A stretch of DNA of 64,000 nucleotides from Gossypium raimondii (GCF_025698545.1 NC_068573.1:7879001-7943000), one strand, 5' to 3'. Numbered from the stretch's first letter, positions 12,889 through 25,374 are shown. Notes: generated by a model not told the origin, from the sequence alone. Program-made: numbers and translations.

Positions 12889-14380
12889 ATGGCACCACAC
12901 CTTAATATTGTTCCTTCCATGTTTGTGCTTTTATTATTATTCATTTCAGCCTCTAAAGTTCAATCAGGCGCTATTGATGTTGTTGCCAAGTTTGGCGCAA
13001 AAGCTGACGGGAAAACGGATTTGAGTAAGGCAAGTTGAATTGCTCTTAACTTTGTACCCAAAGGCAAAAATATGAAAAAAATTATATTTCAAACTGATGT
13101 CTTTATTCATTTCATTTTAGCCATTTTTGGATGCTTGGAAAGAAGCATGTGCCTCTGTAACCCCATCAATGTTGTGATTCCTAAAGGGACATATTTATTA
13201 TCAAAAGTAAACTTAGAAGGTCCATGCAAGGCTCTGTTGAGATTAATGTTCGAGGGCACTATAAAGGCTCGGTGATCCGGTGCTTTCAAGGACCCTAATT
13301 GGGTTAGATTCTATAGTATTGAAAATTTCAAAATGTCCGTGGAGGAATTTTCGATGGTCGGGAAGCATTGCTTATGAGAAGAATAAAGATCCCACAATCG
13401 TGCATTTCGTGTCAAACTCCCGTTGTCGCCTTTCTTCCCTCTTGCCAAAATTTATTTTTCTCTTTCCTCTTATTATTATCCAAATATAATTATAACTAAC
13501 ATCTTTGTTTAGTGTTACTTTGTTAACTCCAAAATTAAGCGAATATAAGGTTTGACTTTTTGACCAACGCATTGATACAAGATATAACTAGCAAAGACGA
13601 TAAACTATTCCACGTTAATGTTTTTGCATGCAAAACATTACCCTCGAGCGTTTCAAGGTAGAGGCACCGCGAGATAGCCCAAACACGGATGGGATTCACA
13701 TGGGCCAACCGACGGGGTAAATCTTATTGGATGTGACATTAAACTGGTGATGATTGTATTTCTATCGGAGATGGCACTAAAAATTTGGCCATAAAAGATA
13801 TCACTTGTGGACGAGGACATGGTATAAGTATCGGTAGTCTTGGAAAGTACCCAAATGAAGAGCAGTTGAGGAGTTAAAGTCACAAAGCGCACCATCACTA
13901 ATACTTGAATGGAGCTCGAATCAAAACTTGGCGAGCGAATCTCACGGGTAGTATCGGATGTACATTTTGAGGATATTATCGTGAATAATGTCTCTTCCCT
14001 ATCCTAATTGATCAAAATATTGCCCATGGAGCAAATGCAAGATAAATGTATGTACATTCTTATCAAAATCCTAATAGAGTGACAATATTTAATTGATCAT
14101 TGAATCATTGTTGTGTTGATGCGGGAAGAATCGAAAGTTAAACTAAGCAACATTAGCTTCAAGAACATCCGTAGCACATCTGCGCTTCCGAAGCTATCAA
14201 GTTTATTTGCAGTGGTTCTTCGCCATGTCAAAATGTGGAACTTGCAGGACATTGATATTAAGCACACCGGACTGAACCCATAACATCCCAATGTTTGAAT
14301 GTCAAGCCTATAACTAGTGGAAAATTAAACCCGACTCCATGTTCCATTACATCCCAAAAACCCTAAGTGCCACCGCTTAA
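12889..14380 (+). pseudogene. Polygalacturonase copy P2, intact exon 1, broken exons 2-4
   Basis: Exon 1 (12889-13029, 141 bp) is identical in layout and frame to gene B and encodes the signal peptide and AIDVVAKFGAKADGKTDLSK. Exon 2 is 13121-13424 (304 bp against 312), exon 3 13542-14047 (506 against 516), exon 4 14125-14380 (256 against 258). The missing bases again sit at CAG/CTG/CCAGG sites: the CAGATG of NTDG is CGGATG, GGACCAGG is GGACGAGG, and the acceptor AAACAG is AAGCG. The single-G loss at GTTGAGGAGTT (near 13868) is shared with P1, T2c and A and may be real. As written it cannot encode a full enzyme; the assembly caveat applies strongly. Confidence 0.75.
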
Positions 14381-15702
14381 AGCATACCAACAAATTCAAT
14401 GCAATTGTAATTAATATATTTATTCATATTACATAAAAGCAGTTCTTTTCATTTTAATTCTTTTCCATTATTAAACTTTTGCTATGAATTCAATGCTTTT
14501 AATACACACATCAATACAAAGAGCGAAATGTGATAAAATTTAGTTAATTTAAACTAATAACAAAACCATCAATGAGTTTCTAGATTGAATTAGAATTAAT
14601 TATTGAAATTTTCTTTATCTACGTACAATTTTTTATAAAAACCATCTCCCAACACGCGAGTTTTAAGGAAAAATAAAATATTAAATTTGAGATTTTAATT
14701 AAAATGAAAGTTAAATCGTCAAATTTTTGAACAACATATTCTGTATTATTTGTGTGCTTAAATATATGATTATATTTGTGCATTGGTTTGTTTCTTTTTA
14801 CATTGACGTAACATTTTTCATGAAAGAAGATGTGATGGTTACCATGAGATATGATAATATCATTTTGGGTGAACGGATATAAATGAAAGGGATTGGGGAT
14901 ATCCTATGAGGCTATAGCACATCTGAAAAATTCATTGGACGAGCACTTGGTGAGTTGTTTTCATAATGAGTTACAATAAGAAGAGGTCGGTCATGACACT
15001 TAAGTACAAACTATTCGAGCTCTAATTATATATCCAGTGGGCCCCTCTATTAGCTCTATAGATTCTCGAAGGTTTGCATTTGAATTGATGAGATGAATAA
15101 ATAAAATTGATGAATTACAGAAAAGGATTGAATGTATCACTATCCGTAGTGAATGGAATTTCTCGTTATAAAAGAGAGATGACTTAAAGACTAAATTAAT
15201 TTATTCGAATTATTATTTAATTAATAGAAATCACTGAACCGGTGTTTGAAGTAAAATTAAATTAATTAATAAACATAATCTGGTTGAACAAGATAATTAA
15301 ATTCATTTACTCATAGATTCTAGTGTGGTAAATATGTCATGAATTTAACGGAACTAGAACTAGGTTTGGAAAATAATTTAATTGTGTGAATTAGTAAAAT
15401 TTATTTCAATTAATTAATTAAATTATTAATATTTTGGGAAATAGAAAATTTTTTATTTGGTTGGTTAAATTATATGAGTCGATTAAATTACTAAATGGCA
15501 CATATAATTACACCAAATACATGAGATAGACCCGATGACCCATCTCACGTAAGATGGGCGACAACCCTATCTCTAAAGAGAGGGTGTTGAAGCCCATACA
15601 TATTCCTACTAGAGAATTATGTGTATTCTCTCTTAAAATGTTATTATATTTTTTCTTCTTCTTGTTCGACCAAGACTCTTGCGATTTTCTATAAATAGAG
15701 AG
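14381..15702. other. 3' flank of PG copy P2
   Basis: Repeat of 5240-6562. It ends at the TATAAATAGAGAG motif directly before the target-site copy of the LTR element. No gene is seen. Confidence 0.6.
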
Positions 15703-15707
15703 CATAG
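15703..15707. repeat. Target site duplication CATAG (left)
   Basis: CATAG precedes the TG of the element at 15708 and recurs directly after its terminal CA at 23775-23779. A 5-bp direct duplication is typical of LTR retrotransposon insertion. Confidence 0.8.
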
Positions 15708-17595
15708 TGTTGACACCATTTTTTGGATGGAAACGGGGTCAACTTGGGTTTTGAAAAATGAAATCAAATGTGGGAGTCGCCACCAATCCTTTTTTGATGA
15801 GGTGTGATCGGGTCACCGAAAAGTGGTTGTTTTTAACAAACGATTTTTATTAAAACAACAATTTTGGTCTACGAAATTCAGAAAAATGGGTTCGGGAGTC
15901 GATTCTGAACGAGAAAGGATTAGCACCCTCGATACGCCCAAAATTGGTACCTAGTTGATTACTTAATGTCTTGGTGTCGAAAATTAAAACTCGAAAAGAA
16001 TTGAAAAATACGATCCCTCTTTATATTGTGTTATTTTAAAAATACTCGAATAAATCAAAATGGAAAATGCCTCTTTATCTCGGAGTAACAAGATGTCACA
16101 TCCAGTAAGTTAGGACACGACACCTCGTATTTTTGAGAGTAAGCTTACCTTTTATTTTTTATTTAAACCTCATTTATTTCGATTTTAAAAGGATATTTGG
16201 TTATTTAGGATCAATGCGAGAAAAATCGAAGCTCAGTAAGTTAGGGCACGATTTTCTCGAATTTTCTAAATACGGAATATTGTTTTTATTTTTGAAATTT
16301 TATGTGTTCAAAATTTAAAAGGACATTTTGCTATTTGGGTTTAACGAGAAAATCGAGACCCGATAAGTTAGGTACAATTTCTCAAATTTCCAAAATGCAA
16401 AATATTGCTTTATTTTTCTAAAATCTTTTAATAATAATAGCGAGTACCACACTTGAATAGCGTACATTTGTTCCATTTGTGATGAAATAGAAAGATTTAT
16501 TGTAAATAAATACAAATCAAGCGCAATTTTAATGTGATGAAATGAAATGGAAGGATAAAGGAACATAGTATAATGAATTACGAAATAGATAATCCATAAA
16601 TGCATGCCAAATACAAGAATACAAATAAGCAAATCATAGTATATACAATGTCAATAAACACATGACGTAGATAATCTTAATATCAACATTAATAATCCAA
16701 GGAAAATAAAAAAAGGCAATCTAAAGTAAAAAATAATTTAAAATAGATGCTTTAAGTACAATAAGTAATAAAAGTTTTAAACAAAAAAATATATAAGAAA
16801 ACTTAAAGTAAATATTTAATAAAATAGTTCGAAATAAATAACATTATACATAAAAATAATGATAATAAATGCAAGCAGTTTTGAAAGGTATGTACATATA
16901 TATATATTTAAAAAGAAAGAAAAATTTGAACGATATGCATATATATATATAGTAAGTTACAATGAATATATATAAAAGAAAACTTTAAAATAAGTTATAT
17001 GTAACTGTTTAAAGTAAATAATATACATAAAACTTAAAATTAATGAGGATAAAAAAAATTTAATATAACAATAAATAAATGAAATGGACTAGGGATGATA
17101 TTGAAAGCTAACAAGAATTTGGGGTTTTAATTGCAAAAACCATAAACAAGTCTCCAGGGATTAATATGGCACGCGCTTGGCGCGAAGAATGGAGGACTAT
17201 TCGGGCAATAAACCCCAGTCCTAGAGTGCAAGGTTTCAAATGAGGGACCTATACATGGTCAAAGGACCTGATTGAAGCAAAAACAAAATTCGCGGTCTAA
17301 ATCGAAAATAAAAAAAGATAGATTGCACCTCAACGCAAGATGGAGGGACTAACTGCGTAATTTACCCATTAGGGCAAAACATTTGCATATTCCCCCCATC
17401 AAATGGCGTATCCGATGGATAATAAAAACTAAAATGGTTTTATTTAGTTCACTTTTGATTTTCTAAAAGAAAAAAGCAGAGGAGCCTCGACTTTCTTTCT
17501 CAACCCCCTTTTTTCTTAAATGACCGATGGCCCTAAGACCTCCGTGCACCAACCAAACCAATGACCGTACTGGTAAAATGGGCCCGATTAGCCCC
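15708..17595 (-). repeat. Left (3') LTR of element 1, end truncated
   Basis: Near-identical to 22037-23500 of the right LTR at its left part, then carries about 400 bp (from 17190) that the right LTR lacks. The expected end, similar to ...GGGCTCTACA, is missing: at about 17595 it passes into the tandem repeats of the 3' region. It includes TATATATA runs near 16890 and 16940. Confidence 0.75.
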
Positions 17596-17597
17596 AG

Positions 17598-18115
17598 TCC
17601 AAGGCCTCCTTGAGCCAAGACTCTCCACCCGTGGGAGTCCTCGATGTAAGTCGTGGAGGTAAGACTCTCTCCACTCTCTCCACCCGTGGGAGTCCTCTAG
17701 CCTCCTTCCGTCAAGTCAAGACTCTCTCCACCTGTAGTCTTGGAGTAGGGAGTAAAATCGCCATATTCGATCCGCTGTTTTGCCAAATACAGGAAGGCAA
17801 GATCTACAATCTTCAATCTATTCCACTGCCAAATACAGGGAGATAGAGTTATCGGCTTCAATGTACTCCTCTGTAGTCAGGGAGGTAAAATCTTCCATCT
17901 TCGATCTGCTTCGCTGCCAAATACAGGAATGCAAGATCTGCAATCTTCAATCTATTCCACTTCCAAATACAGGGAGATAGAGTTATCGGCTTCAATGTAC
18001 TCCTCTGTAGTCAGGGAGGTAAAATCTGCCATCTTCGATCTGCTTCGCTGCCAAATACAGGAAGGCTAGATCTGCAATCTTCAATCTATCCCACTGCAAC
18101 TTCAGGGGTATAGGA
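17598..18115 (-). repeat. Tandem repeats in 3' region of element 1
   Basis: Two repeat types. First, short copies of CCACCCGTGGGAGTCCTC (17625-17740). Then about 2.5 copies of a monomer of about 134 bp containing CCAAATACAGG, ATCTGCAATCTTCAATCTA and GGCTTCAATGTACTCCTC. The same 134-bp monomer occurs in about five copies in element 2 (40600-41345). Short open frames across it are repeat shadows. Confidence 0.75.
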
Positions 18116-19142
18116 TCTGTTTCTTTGATCTGTTCTCTGGGGAACACGACCTGTAAAATCCACTTTATGGACCTATTTATGCCTAGTGTTTAGGATGACA
18201 TGATCAGAATAAATCAAATGCTCCTAACTAGATGTGTATGAATGATTTTTGCATGAATGTAGAATGTCATGAGAATGATCCCTTTTTAATGTTTGGGTTA
18301 TCGTTCCTCGTTATTCATCAAGGTTCTATCACTGATGTTTTCTCGTTCAGCAAGTATCTTTGACAGAAGATTCAAAGAAATAGTCTCAATTTAGACTATC
18401 CTTTCTCAAATGTTTTCAACCCTCAGGTTTGGTCAGTTCTAAACAATAGTCCTGTTTCAGGTCCTCGTATTATTTAGAAACTTTCAGAGTAATATGCAAA
18501 ACTCCTTTTGCATGAGTATTGTCAATCCATTAATCGTTATTTCAATGAAAAATGCTTGAAAAAGATTATCAAAATAAATGAAATTTTGTTGAGAGCAAAG
18601 CTCTAAACAAACAAATCAATCAAGACAGAAAATTTTGCTGAGATACGAGATGTATAAGATGAAAAAGATTATCACAATGGATAAGATGGAAATTTGTTGA
18701 GAGCAAAAGCTCTAAATGAACAAATTAATCAAGATAGCAAATTTTGCTAGAATAAAAATGAGAATAAATTAATCAAGATGGCGTATTTGGTCAAAAATAC
18801 AAAAATGAATAAAATGGAAATAGGTGCCCCAGATATCATAGCATGAGCTTCTCTGCCCCAAACTGCTTGAGGACCCTTTTGAACTTGATATGTGTCTAGA
18901 AGTCCTAGAAGACTTTGTTGATGCCCTAAGATGTAGCATCTCTCCTTCTTATTAATTCGGAGAGGGCAAGATTACTGCATGCCCCACCTTTGATCAAAAT
19001 TTGAACTGCCCATTCTTGGGTTTTCAATTCAATACCCCTTTGGTCTCAAGGCGCCCTTTGCGGGTTTTCACCTTAGCCTCTCCTTTTTATTTTTCTTTTT
19101 TCTTTTCTTTTTTCATTTTTTCTTTTTTCTTTTCGTTTTTTT
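18116..19142 (-). other. Non-coding 3' internal region of element 1
   Basis: Between the tandem repeats and the integrase C-terminus there is no supported frame. It contains repeated AAAGATTATCA and AAATTTTGCTGAGA-like stretches (18550-18780), then a pyrimidine-rich run near 19080-19140. The same segment recurs at 33600-34600 and 41645-42660. Confidence 0.6.
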
Positions 19143-19560
19143 TCAAGTGAAGTATTTATTGCCTGAATCAAAATTCTGAAGATTAGGCAGGTTCTTGTCA
19201 TCCATCTTGGTCAATACTGACGCTCTCTTAGATAAGGCCTTCCACATAAGGTCCTTCCGGATTTGGCATCCACTTTTTTTGAAGTCTTTCTGTATGGGAA
19301 TGATTTTTCGATACCAGTTGCTCCTCATAGAATTTTCTGGGGTGAACCTTTTGGTGAGCTCGCGTCTTTTATTTTGGTGCTTTTGACCAAGACGGATAAC
19401 TTTGAATCTTTCATTTTCAATCAAATTTAACTGTTCATATCAAGCTTGGATTTGCTTCATCCAAATTCAACTCTGACAAGATTCGAAGGGTAGAAATATC
19501 AACTTTGATGGGTAAAACTACCTCTATTCCATATACTAGTGGGAAATGAGTTGCCCCGGT
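19143..19560 (-). pseudogene. Integrase C-terminal remnant, element 1
   Basis: Read on the minus strand, 19560 to 19500 gives TGATHFPLVYGIEVVLPIKV, the conserved block that follows the catalytic core in plant Ty3/gypsy integrases. Further along, 19424-19143 ends in LTKMDDKNLPNLQNFDSGNK, matching the usual polyprotein end (TEMDGK.LPNPVNSD). Frameshifts and missing blocks separate the two parts. It is non-functional but diagnostic for orientation and family. Confidence 0.8.
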
Positions 19561-19640
19561 AGAGGTATTTTCTTTTATTTGGTTTTTTTTTTTTTTGCTT
19601 TTTATTTTCTCGTTTTTTTTACTTTTTTTTTGCTTTTTTT

Positions 19641-19990
19641 GCCCCCACTGAACTGTTCATTTTGAGGCGATATAGTGTTAATCTTGAACAGACTGCAAAC
19701 TTCTGATGTCGTGCGGTTGTTCAAATTCAATGCATTGTCTAATATGATCCTTTTTGGCATTCCATATTGACATATGATTCTTCAAGAAATTTGTTGATTG
19801 TCAGCTTTGTGATATTGGCATATGAAGCAGCTTCCACCCGCCTAATGAAGTAATCGATGACTACAAAGATGACTCGATGACCGCTAGAAGCTTTTGGCGA
19901 GATTAGCCCAATGACCTCCATGCCCCCACATAGAGAAAGGTCATGGAAAAGTCATAACATGAATAGATGGAGGTACCTGAATTTTTCCCC
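19641..19990 (-). pseudogene. Integrase catalytic core remnant, element 1
   Basis: The minus-strand frame at 19921-19739 reads MEVIGLISPKASSGHRVIFV and then VIDYF..RVEAASYAN, the rve-type integrase core around its first catalytic aspartate. After a frameshift, DNALNLNN (second catalytic aspartate region) follows at about 19725. The region that should carry the catalytic glutamate is missing: a T-rich low-complexity stretch (19570-19635) takes its place before the C-terminal remnant. Equivalent remnants occur at 43150-43500 and 35050-35400. Confidence 0.85.
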
Positions 19991-20109
19991 GTAAATTTGG
20001 CCCTTGTGGCGTTTCTTGGTATAACTGATGCAATCCCCTTCCATGGTGGACCAGCAGTACCCATATCTCATGATTCACTTGGCCATTGCAAAATCAATGC
20101 ATGTGTTCC

Positions 20110-20454
20110 TCAGACACCCGTATAGACCTCTTCCAAGATCTTCTTTTCCTTAAGGGCGTCCACACGTCTTTGTAGCTCAAGCATATCTTGATCATGTGAA
20201 AACATCTTTGAATGACATCTCGCTTCGTCTCTGCGGTGATACAGGCTCTGATCTTCACCTTTTTCTCTTCTCCTAAGCTCACAATTTCCAACTGATTTTT
20301 TTTTGTAAGGTAGGATTTGCTTTTCGACTTGCTCTACCATCCTTAATAAATCAGGAGATAAATTACAGTCTCGATCATCTTCGAAGTCTTGAAGTTCCCC
20401 TAGACACATATCTTGCTCAAAAGGAGATTCTGAGTCAATAGCAGTGTCGCTCAT
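20110..20454 (-). pseudogene. Pre-reverse-transcriptase polyprotein remnant, element 1
   Basis: The minus-strand frame of 114 codons contains FEQDMCLGELQDFEDDRDC and LSPDLLRMVEQVEKQILPY, which I recognise from the polyprotein segment just upstream of reverse transcriptase in cotton Tat-like Ty3/gypsy elements. An overlapping frame (20291-20094) continues ITAETKRDVIQ. The reverse transcriptase that should follow is deleted: within about 100 bp the sequence passes to integrase-proximal DNA. Upstream, 20820-20920 minus is open too (QMDDKELELFEYIDGSKGED), a further trace of coding sequence. Confidence 0.75.
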
Positions 20455-20929
20455 ATCATTGATATCGGGAGACCTGTTCTAGGGACGAAAGAAGACTCAA
20501 AGGACAAATGAATCAAAGGGTAATTATCTGTGTAGTATGAGTTTGAATGAAATGGAAGGAACAAAAGAATATTTGCCAAAACCAGACACAAAGATGCATT
20601 TCATTGAAATAAAAAAAATGTGGACATACGCCTTTTTCACAAAAGGATTTTCTATTGCTCCTAGGCTTAGAGCAATAAGAGCGTTCCGAATGTTACTCTG
20701 AAATGGCCCTAAAAATTACAAGAATTTCCTCCACAGTCCAGTTCTTTTGAACGCCTCTAGGGATGTAGAAACAAATTCATGATAGACTTTTTCATTTTTT
20801 TAGTTCTTCTTCAAAGGCACAAACATCTTCACCTTTCGAACCATCGATATATTCAAATAATTCCAATTCTTTATCATCCATTTGGTTCTGTACTAGAGTT
20901 CTAAACTCGACGTACTTTTGGATTTTAGG

Positions 20930-22015
20930 AAATTTACTGTATGCAATGAAACGTAATGTTGATGCATGAATGCAAAAAGAGACGCTGATTCTTGATTCAA
21001 TTCTATTAGAACAACTTTACTAGAAAACAAATCTCTTTACATAAAATGGATATATATCTGATTCGCCCTCATAGGCGGAGACATTCGATCCTCTTCTTCA
21101 TTTGAACGTTAAGATAAATCTCACGAACTCTTCAAAAGGGACGTATCTTCTATCTCCTTTTTACTCAATCCGGGCCGTGACTCGTTGCTCACTCAACCTC
21201 GTGGTGCTCGTTGGCTTCTCTTTTAAGAAAGTTCAGCGGCTCTCGAATAATCCTTGTCACCTAGAATTCTTGGGCCTCGGACCAATGGTTGTGTAGTCCT
21301 CCATTAAACTATCATCCTTCTCTTATCATATTTTCTAAGACCATATTCAGACAACCGTATTATTATCCACTTTATCAAGAAACCCATTTCCTTATGATAA
21401 GCTCTCTATTTAACAACCGAACGTGAATCAACACCTCTTTTTATGATGAAAATGCAATGCAATCATAACAAAAAGGAAAACAGGTTAGTACAAAGCAAAA
21501 GCAAGCAAGAATAAATAGAACACCTATTCGGGTGAATACTAGGGAATCGAAGTGGTTCTACCTAGGGTAGGCTCTTAGGTTCACTACATATGGTTCGGCT
21601 CTAAAGCGAATGTACCCGAACCAGCAGATTCCTCGATCCTCACCCATTATAGGCTCATACGGACCGAGTTCGGTTCAAGGGAATACATTTCCCTATGGCT
21701 GCACGGAGATGAAAATCTCACGAAGACATAGGTACGGATGTATCCCGAAAGCGATCCGCTATCCTGCACGGAGGTGAAGACCTCACGAAGGAAATAGCTT
21801 CTCACTCCCACTTAAAAGGTGTGACCAACGGTCATGCAATGCAATGCATAAATATATCGAGACTTAAACCAACACAACAACTATAAAAGCACAATGATGA
21901 AGATCGTAATAAAGACGAATCAAATGCAATGAATGGATCGTAAATTTAAATTAAAATCTCGATTTTCGACAAAAAGACAAAAAGTAATCAACACATGGCT
22001 TGACTCACAAATTCA
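20930..22015 (-). other. 5' internal region of element 1 without gag
   Basis: No frame for gag or protease can be supported on either strand. It includes direct repeats of GCACGGAGGTGAAGACCTCA type (21700-21790) and GCAATGCAATG runs near 21450 and 21840. The same segment recurs in element 2 at 44450-45520 and, condensed, at 46700-47560. Confidence 0.55.
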
Positions 22016-22034
22016 TCCCCAGTGGAGTCGCCAA
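22016..22034 (-). promoter_or_regulatory. Candidate primer-binding site, element 1
   Basis: The minus strand reads TTGGCGACTCCACTGGGGA two bases downstream of the 5' LTR end (...GTGTCAACA). Element 2 has the equivalent TTGGCTACTCTGCTGGGGG at 45522-45540. Position and the TGG start fit a tRNA primer site. I do not assign the tRNA. Confidence 0.6.
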
Positions 22035-22036
22035 GC

Positions 22037-23774
22037 TGTTGACACCATTTTTTGGATGGAAAACGGGGTCAACTTGGGTTTTGAAAAATGAAATCAAATG
22101 TGGGAGTCGCCACCAATCCTTTTTTGATGAGGTGTGATCGGGTCACCGAAAAGTGGTTGTTTTTAACAAACGATTTTTATTAAAACAACAATTTTGGTCT
22201 CTGAAATTGAAAAATGGGTTCGGGAGTGATTCACATACGAGGAAGGATTAGCACCCTCGTCGCCCAAAATTGGTACCTAGTTGATTACTTAATGTCTTGG
22301 TGTCGAAAATTAAAACTCGAAAAGAATTGAAAAATACGATCCCTCTTTATATTGTGTTATTTTAAAAATACTCGAATAAATCAAAATGGAAAATGCCTCT
22401 TTATCTCGGAGTAACAAGATGTCACATCCAGTAAGTTAGGACACGACACCTCGTATTTTTGAGAGTAAGCTTACCTTTTATTTTTTATTTAAACCTCATT
22501 TATTTCGATTTTAAAAGGATATTTGGTTATTTAGGATCAATGCGAGAAAAATCGAAGCTCAGTAAGTTAGGGCACGATTTTCTCGAATTTTCTAAATACG
22601 GAATATTGTTTTATTTTGAAATTTTATGTGTTCAAAATTTAAAAGGACATTTTGCTATTTGGGTTTAACGAGAAAATCGAGACCCAGTAAGTTAGGGTAC
22701 AATTTCTCAAAATTCCAAAATGCAAAATATTGCTTTATTTTTCTAAAAATCTTTTTAATAATAATAGCGAGTACCACACTTGAATAGCGTACATTTGTTC
22801 CATTTGTGATGAAATAGAAAGATTTATTGTAAATAAATACAAATCAAGCGCAATTTTTAATGTGATGAAATGAAATGGAACGATAAAGGAACATAGTATA
22901 ATGAATTACGAAATAGATAATCCATAAATGCATGCCAAATACAAGAATACAAATAAGCAAATCATAGTATATACAATGTCAATAAACACATAGCGTAGAT
23001 AATCTTAATATCAACATTAATAATCCAAGGAAAATAAAAAAAGGCAATCTAAAGTAAAAAATAATTTAAAATAGATGCTTTAAGTACAATAAGTAATAAA
23101 AGTTTTAAACAAAAAATATATAAGAAAACTTAAAGTAAATAATTAATAAAACAGATTCGAAATAAATAACATTATACATAAAAATAATGATAATAAATGC
23201 AAGCAGTTTTGAAAGGTATGTACATATATATATATTTAAAAAGAAAGAAAAATTTGAGCGATATGCATATATATATAGTAAGTTACAATGAATATATATA
23301 AAGAAAACTTTAAAATAAGTTATATGTAACTATTTAAAGTAAATAATATACATAAAACTTAAAATTAATGAGGATAAAAAATTTAATATAACAATAAATA
23401 AATGAAATGGACTAGGGATGATATTGAAAGCTAACAAGAATTTGGGGTTTTAATTGCAAAACCATAAACAAGTCTCCGAGGATTAATATGGCGTACCAAG
23501 AATGGAGGACCAGTGATTGGCGGCAGCAGCAGTGGCAATGGCGTCTTGAGGAGGCTACAGCGACAAGGCGTGCGACTAGGGTTCGAGGCTTTTTTTCTCG
23601 CTAAAATTGTTAATCTTTGTTAGGGCTAGGTTTTGGGTTTGGGCTCAATTGGGCTTGCTGGGTTAATTTTTAGGTAGTGGGTCAAGAATTGGGTTGGTCA
23701 GATTTGGGCTACTGTTGTTTTATTTATTTTGTTTTATTTTGGCACTGGGCCCGGGCAAAAATTTGGGCTCTACA
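22037..23774 (-). repeat. Right (5') LTR of element 1
   Basis: Starts TGTTGACACC and ends GGGCTCTACA. It matches the left LTR up to about 23510, then jumps (GAATGGAGGACCAGTGATT) into the terminal part not present in the left copy. Both LTRs are nearly identical where they overlap, which suggests a fairly recent insertion. Confidence 0.8.
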
Positions 23775-23779
23775 CATAG
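23775..23779. repeat. Target site duplication CATAG (right)
   Basis: Second copy of CATAG. Array flank GCTTGGTCAACCACACACG resumes directly after it, matching GCTAGGTCAACC at 52811 in the unit that lacks the insertion. Confidence 0.8.
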
Positions 23780-24723
23780 GCTTGGTCAACCACACACGAT
23801 GTGAAGCACCGACATCGTAAAACTTTATTGAGATTTAATTCAAAAAAAATTCTAAATATGAATGTTTGCTTTTTTAGTTTTTGGCCCATAAAGGGACATC
23901 AATATTCGCCACTCCAACATCAATAAAAAGTTTTCATAGCTTTCATCCGTTCATGGATTAGAGCCTACGCTTTAACTAGCCGAGGTTTTTGAATAGTTGA
24001 GAAGATCGTGTTGGTAGAATATTGAGAAACAACTTAGACCGCCTAATCCGGAGCACAAGTATGATTTTGGTAAAAGGGTTTGTCCCTATAAATATGAGAA
24101 CTGCTTGGGTTTTGAAAATTTTAATTTTTTTGTTGTTCAAAAAAATTATTTTCTAAACGAATGTTTCCAACACAATCAAGAATGATCTCTAATTTCTAAA
24201 TTGAATAGGTCAGTAGTAATTACTAGGTCTTTCGGTCCACACCAAAGCGGGCGCTTTTCTAATCTCCCAACTTCTTGACAAACTTGCACACGTCATCTTC
24301 TCGAATGTTCGAATCTATTGGGGACTCATTAACCACATTATTCGATAATGATGCGACACCATTTTATGTTTAATTATTGCATATAAAAAAAATTGAACCC
24401 CAAAAAGGAGAATGAGAGAACATTTTGTGGAACTGTATAAAGATTTTTAGAAAGGAGCGAGATTTACATCGAGATTAAGTGTAGTGTTTGGGTATCTTGC
24501 GATTATCACTTAAAGATCCCTAAATTTGTTGATGTGATTTGTAGTTTTTGCTTTTAGATTCTCGAAGGTTAGTCTCTTTTTCTTATTTTTGTGTGTTTGG
24601 CTTGAAACCTTTTTTTCATGGTTTCTTTTCTGATTCGGGGTTCATGTTGGAAATGCATTTAGAAAAGTAGCTAGGGTAGGAACATTAGAGTTTTAATTTC
24701 TATAGTAAAATGAGAATTTATCT
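23780..24723. other. Array flank between element 1 and T2c
   Basis: Matches 52811-53755 of the uninterrupted unit. At about 24722 (GAGAATTTATC) it jumps directly into the 3' part of PG exon 2, so about 2.2 kb of flank, promoter, exon 1 and the first part of exon 2 are missing. No gene is seen. Confidence 0.65.
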
Positions 24724-25374
24724 TGATGGTCGGGAAGCATTGCTCATGAGAAGAATAAAGATCCCCACATGTGAATTTAGTTTCCAAACTTCTTCTTTGT
24801 CGACTTTGTTTCTTCTTGCCAAAATTTATTTATTCTCTTTCCTCTTATTATTATCAAAATATAATTATAACTAACATCTTTGTTTAGTATGTTACTTTGT
24901 TAACTCAAAATTAAACGAGAATATAAGGTTTGACTTTGTGACCAATACATTGATACATGATATAACTAGCAAAAGCGATAAACTATTCCATGTGAATGTT
25001 TTGCATGCAAAACATTACCCTCGAAAGTTCAAGGTAGAGGCGCCATTAGATAGACCAAACACATCACGATTCACATGGGCCGTCAGGGCGGGTAAATATT
25101 CTTGGCTATGACATTAAAAGCTGGTGATTGTATTTCTAGGAGATGGCACTAAAACTCTAGACATAAAAGAAATAACTTGTGGACGGGACATGGTATAAGT
25201 ATCGTAGTCTTGGAAAGTTCCCAAATGAAGAGCAGTTGAGGAGTTAAAGTCTCAAAGCGCACCAACACTAATACTTGAATGGAGCTCGAATCAAAACTTG
25301 GAAGGTGAATCTCACAGGGATAGTATCGGATATACATTTGAGGATATTATCTGAATAATGTCTCTTCACCTATC
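24724..25374 (+). pseudogene. Truncated polygalacturonase copy T2c
   Basis: Only the 3' end of exon 2 (24724-24798, with GGTCGGGAAGCATTGCTC) and exon 3 (24920-25374) remain. The exon 2 end has the T2-type CTTCTTCTTTGTCGAC and exon 3 ends in the T2-type fusion CCTATCTCTGAAG. The NTD region reads ACACATCACGATTC, so the motif is lost. The block is full of CHG-site scrambles (GGCAAATCAGACGG reads GGCCGTCAGGGCGG). There is no promoter, start or exon 4. Confidence 0.8.

Larger units (their letters stand above)
15708..23774 (-). mobile_element. Degenerate Ty3/gypsy LTR retrotransposon, element 1
   Basis: An 8.07-kb element bounded by TGTTGACACC and GGGCTCTACA with a CATAG target duplication. All protein remnants read on the minus strand, so the right LTR (22037-23774) is the 5' LTR and the left one (15708 to about 17595) the 3' LTR. 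Order from the 5' LTR: primer-binding-like site, about 1.5 kb without gag, a pre-reverse-transcriptase segment (20110-20454), integrase core and C-terminus (19990-19143), a tandem-repeat 3' region (17598-18115), then 3' LTR. Gag, most of protease, reverse transcriptase and RNase H are absent, so it is non-autonomous. Integrase sequence and the repeat-bearing 3' region suggest the Tat/Ogre side of Ty3/gypsy. The left LTR has lost its last few hundred bases together with the polypurine tract; the right LTR has a different internal deletion. Confidence 0.85.
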
